From assembly GCA_040081395.1 (NCBI GenBank), contig JBEBGN010000057.1, forward strand, positions 1 to 16,917: a stretch of 16,917 bases of DNA. Reading direction: 5' to 3'. Source of the stretch: UBA2982 sp040081395 (GTDB lineage Bacteria; Gemmatimonadota; Gemmatimonadetes; Longimicrobiales; Gaopeijiaceae). This document shows, piece after piece, positions 14,929 through 16,917 of this stretch. A model generated the notes under the pieces. It had not been told where the DNA came from. It searched no databases and saw only the letters and a program-made list of their open reading frames with translations. How positions within the stretch are numbered: position 1 is the stretch's first letter; each line of letters begins with the position of its first letter. Made by a program: the position numbers and the translations under genes.

Positions 14929-15510
14929 TCAACGCGCCAAGGCCCTGCGGATCAGGTCCTCGGCCGTGCCGATTCCGCCATCCTTCAGTGCCGCCCGCAC
15001 CGCCGCGTCGGCTTCGCTGAACGTGCGGCCCAGCGCGATGAGGGCCTGGACCGCCTCCTGCGCGACGCCGCCTCCGGCGCGCCCCGTCGGTGTCACGATG
15101 GCCAGGTCGGACACGCGGTCGGACAGGTCCAGCACCAGCCGCTCCGCCGTCTTCCGGCCGATGCCCGACACCTGTGTGAGCGCCGCCACGTCCTTGTCGA
15201 CCAGCGCACGCACCAACCGCTCCGCCGAGTACTTGGACATGGTGGCGAGCGCGAGCTTCGGACCGACGCCCTGGACCGTGATGAGGCGTTGGAAGAGCGA
15301 GCGCTCGTGTGCGGTCATGAAGCCGTACAGGGCAACCGAACTGTCGGTCACGATCTGCACGGTGCGGAGCTCGATGGGCGCACCGGGAGATGGCACGTGC
15401 TCGAGCACCGTGAGCGGCACGTCGACTTCGTAGACGACGCCACCGTCGGTCTCCACCTCGACGCGCCCCCCCTCGCGTGCGAGCAGGACGCCTTGGATGC
15501 GCGAGATCAC
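14929..15510 (-). CDS. ruvA: Holliday junction DNA-binding protein RuvA
   Basis: The 193-residue protein has the three RuvA domains: an N-terminal OB fold (1-63, opening MISRIQGVLL), two helix-hairpin-helix motifs (VQGVGPKLAL at 79-88 and VSGIGRKTAERL at 114-125), and a C-terminal RuvB-binding domain (about 147-193) after a glycine-rich linker. It binds four-way junctions as a tetramer and loads RuvB. The segment that forms the acidic pin in E. coli (REDAQLLYGF, with E55 and D56) reads TDSSVALYGF here, so only one acidic residue remains. The GTG start has GGAG 6 nt upstream and lies 13 nt after ruvC. Confidence 0.96.
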   Translation of the reverse strand: MISRIQGVLLAREGGRVEVETDGGVVYEVDVPLTVLEHVPSPGAPIELRTVQIVTDSSVALYGFMTAHERSLFQRLITVQGVGPKLALATMSKYSAERLVRALVDKDVAALTQVSGIGRKTAERLVLDLSDRVSDLAIVTPTGRAGGGVAQEAVQALIALGRTFSEADAAVRAALKDGGIGTAEDLIRRALAR

Positions 15511-15523
15511 GTCTGGCTCCGTT

Positions 15524-16015
15524 TCACGACGGGAATCTCCCGACCATGCAGTGACAGAGCGCGGCGGCCACGCCGTCGGCCGCGTCCGCCGGACTCGGCG
15601 GCGTCTTCAAGCGGAGCTGCTGTTGAACCATGAACGCGACCTGATCCTTGGTGGCATTTCCGTTCCCCACGACGGCCTTCTTGATCTCACGCGGCGCGTA
15701 CTCTGCGAGCTCCACTCCCGCGTGCGCGACCGCGAGTAGGATCGCCCCTCGGGCGTGCCCCAGCTTGAGCGCGCTCTGCGAGTTCTTCCCCTGGAATACA
15801 TCCTCCACCGACACCACGAACGGACGGTGGCGCTCGATCAATAGCACTACGGCGTCGTAGATGTCTCGGATGCGCTCGAACAGCGGAGTGTCCGGAGTCG
15901 TCTGGATGACGCCGCATTCCCGCAATGTGACCGCGCCCAACCCCGCCCTGACGACGACACCGAACCCGGTCACGGCCGTACCCGGGTCTATGCCAAGCAC
16001 CACCACGTCGCTCAC
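15524..16015 (-). CDS. ruvC: Crossover junction endodeoxyribonuclease RuvC
   Basis: The 163-residue RNase H-fold nuclease cuts Holliday junctions. The four acidic catalytic residues are in place: D10 in LGIDPGT, E71 in VSVEDVF, and D144 and D147 in SPADAADGVAAALCH. The conserved QGKNSQSALKLGHARG stretch (75-90) follows the second. The GTG at 16015 is preceded by GGAGAAGG at short distance. It lies 30 nt after yebC and 13 nt before ruvA, in the common order yebC-ruvC-ruvA-ruvB. Length is normal. Confidence 0.97.
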   Translation of the reverse strand: MSDVVVLGIDPGTAVTGFGVVVRAGLGAVTLRECGVIQTTPDTPLFERIRDIYDAVVLLIERHRPFVVSVEDVFQGKNSQSALKLGHARGAILLAVAHAGVELAEYAPREIKKAVVGNGNATKDQVAFMVQQQLRLKTPPSPADAADGVAAALCHCMVGRFPS

Positions 16016-16045
16016 GGCCTTCTCCCGGTCAGGCGTCTCGACCCC

Positions 16046-16792
16046 TCAACCGATCGACGCGAGGATCGCGTCGTCGATGTCGGCGTTCGAGTACACCTTC
16101 TGGACGTCGTCGATATCCTCGAGCGCCTCGATGAGGCGCATCAGCATCGCAGCGTCCTTTCCCGCCACCGCCACCTCGGTCTTCGGAATCCGCGTCAACT
16201 CCGCCGACACGATCTGGATGCCCGCCCCCTCCAGGGCCTCGCGCACCGCGTGGAATTTCGCCACATCGGTTGTGACGATGTGCTCGCCCGGGACGCTCGC
16301 CACGTCCTCCGCCCCCGCCTCGATGGCCACCTCGAAGACCGCCTCCTCCGCGTGCCGCAACGCGTCGACGACGAGCTGGCCCCGCTTGTCGAACTGCCAG
16401 GCGACCGACCCACCCGACCCGAGAGAGCCCTCGAAGTGATGGAGCGCGAAACGTACATCCGAGACCGTGCGGTTCGTGTTGTCCGTGAGACAATCGATGA
16501 GGAGCGCCACACCGCCCGGTCCGTACCCCTCGTAGGTGACGGACTCGTAGTTGACCCCCTCGAGCTCGCCGGTGCCGCGTTTGACCGCCCGCTCGATATT
16601 CTCCGAAGGCATCGACGCCGACCGTGCGGTGTCGATGGCGAGCCTCAGCCGGGAGTTGGACTCCGGACTGCCGCCTCCCTCGCGTGCCGCCACCGTGATC
16701 TCACGGATGAGCTTGGTGAAGAGCGCGCCGCGCTTCGCATCGGCGACGCCCTTCTTCCGTTTGATCTGGGACCACTTGTTATGGCCGGACAC
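16046..16792 (-). CDS. yebC: YebC/PmpR/TACO1-family protein
   Basis: The product is 248 residues from the GTG at 16792, close to E. coli YebC (246), and opens SGHNKWSQIKRKKGVADAKR, the conserved N-terminus of the family. Further landmarks are LFTKLIREITVAAREGG, MPSENIERAVKRGTGE (61-76), YEGYGPGGVALLIDCLTDN (87-105) and the acidic C-terminal EALEDIDDVQKVYSNADI. An ATG at 16828 would add 12 residues that no family member is expected to have, so GTG is preferred although it has no Shine-Dalgarno sequence. The family has been described as DNA-binding regulators and, more recently, as factors helping ribosomes at difficult stretches such as proline runs. It leads the ruv-queA unit. Confidence 0.95.
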   Translation of the reverse strand: MSGHNKWSQIKRKKGVADAKRGALFTKLIREITVAAREGGGSPESNSRLRLAIDTARSASMPSENIERAVKRGTGELEGVNYESVTYEGYGPGGVALLIDCLTDNTNRTVSDVRFALHHFEGSLGSGGSVAWQFDKRGQLVVDALRHAEEAVFEVAIEAGAEDVASVPGEHIVTTDVAKFHAVREALEGAGIQIVSAELTRIPKTEVAVAGKDAAMLMRLIEALEDIDDVQKVYSNADIDDAILASIG

Positions 16793-16798
16793 GGGCCA

Positions 16799-16828
16799 AA
16801 GGTACGGAGGGCCGCCCGGCCCGATCAA
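16799..16828 (-). promoter_or_regulatory. Possible promoter of the yebC-ruvCAB-queA unit
   Basis: On the minus strand TTGATC (16823-16828) and TACCTT (16799-16804) are separated by 18 bp, a reasonable sigma-70-like -35/-10 pair. The -10 ends only 6 nt before the yebC GTG, so the transcript would be leaderless or nearly so. The preceding terminator hairpin supports a new transcription start here. Confidence 0.4.
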
Positions 16829-16844
16829 TCGGCCGCAAAGCGAA

Positions 16845-16881
16845 GGGCCGCCGCCCGGTGCGGTCCACCGAGCGACGGCCC
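16845..16881 (-). terminator. Terminator hairpin of the gene upstream of yebC
   Basis: The minus-strand RNA forms a continuous 16-bp stem: GGGCCG, U-G, CGC, U-G, CGGUG around a GACCG loop, closing on CACCG and CGGCCC. The two wobbles are C/A mismatches on the plus strand, so the hairpin belongs to leftward transcription. UUCGCUUUG follows, a weak U-rich tail. Confidence 0.65.
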
Positions 16882-16890
16882 ATTCGACCC

Positions 16891-16917
16891 TTACGGCCCC
16901 TCCGGCGTCAGTTGAAC
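16891..16917 (-). CDS. Possible 3' end of an upstream minus-strand gene (partial)
   Basis: Eight codons (VQLTPEGP) run from the right edge to a TAA at 16893-16891, which is 9 nt before the terminator-like hairpin. The spacing suggests the end of a real gene, but there is too little sequence to name it and other frames cannot be excluded. Confidence 0.3.
   Translation of the reverse strand, partial: VQLTPEGP

Overview
The window is high-GC bacterial chromosome made of housekeeping genes, almost all on the minus strand. The gene content and order (yebC-ruvC-ruvA-ruvB-queA; tgt-yajC-def-fmt; rsmB, then a PASTA protein, a TlpA-type thioredoxin and a YbbR protein), the many GTG starts and a secreted PQQ beta-propeller dehydrogenase suggest Gemmatimonadota or a close relative. 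This assignment is an inference from gene content and from memory of such genomes; there is no rRNA or other marker here to prove it.

Layout, right to left in the direction of transcription. At the right edge the last codons of an unseen minus-strand gene are followed by a terminator-like hairpin. A new transcription unit then starts: yebC (translation factor/regulator family), ruvC, ruvA, ruvB (Holliday-junction processing) and queA (queuosine synthesis). Next comes a four-gene accessory block: a secreted quinoprotein dehydrogenase (minus) facing three plus-strand genes (SGNH hydrolase, glycine-zipper secreted protein, GNAT acetyltransferase). The convergent gap between the two groups holds three terminator-like structures. 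This block separates queA from tgt, which are neighbours in many bacteria.

Left of the block a second long minus-strand unit runs tgt (queuosine), yajC (Sec accessory), def and fmt (N-formyl-methionine metabolism), thiE/tenI-thiS-thiG (thiamine thiazole branch), rsmB (16S rRNA m5C methylation), a PASTA membrane protein, a TlpA-like thioredoxin and a YbbR-domain protein cut by the left edge. Six gene junctions in the window overlap by stop/start tetranucleotides (ATGA, GTGA, and one apparent CTGA), which suggests tight translational coupling.

I see no CRISPR array, transposase, phage gene, tRNA or rRNA, and no clearly new multi-gene system. The most useful observations are: rsmB has no ATG/GTG/TTG start downstream of thiG; the thi genes sit inside a translation-maturation operon, with a ThiE homolog whose active site looks TenI-like; a structured, T-tailed RNA element lies in the convergent gap; RuvA has a weakened acidic pin; and tgt and yebC have a possible -10 element almost touching the start codon.
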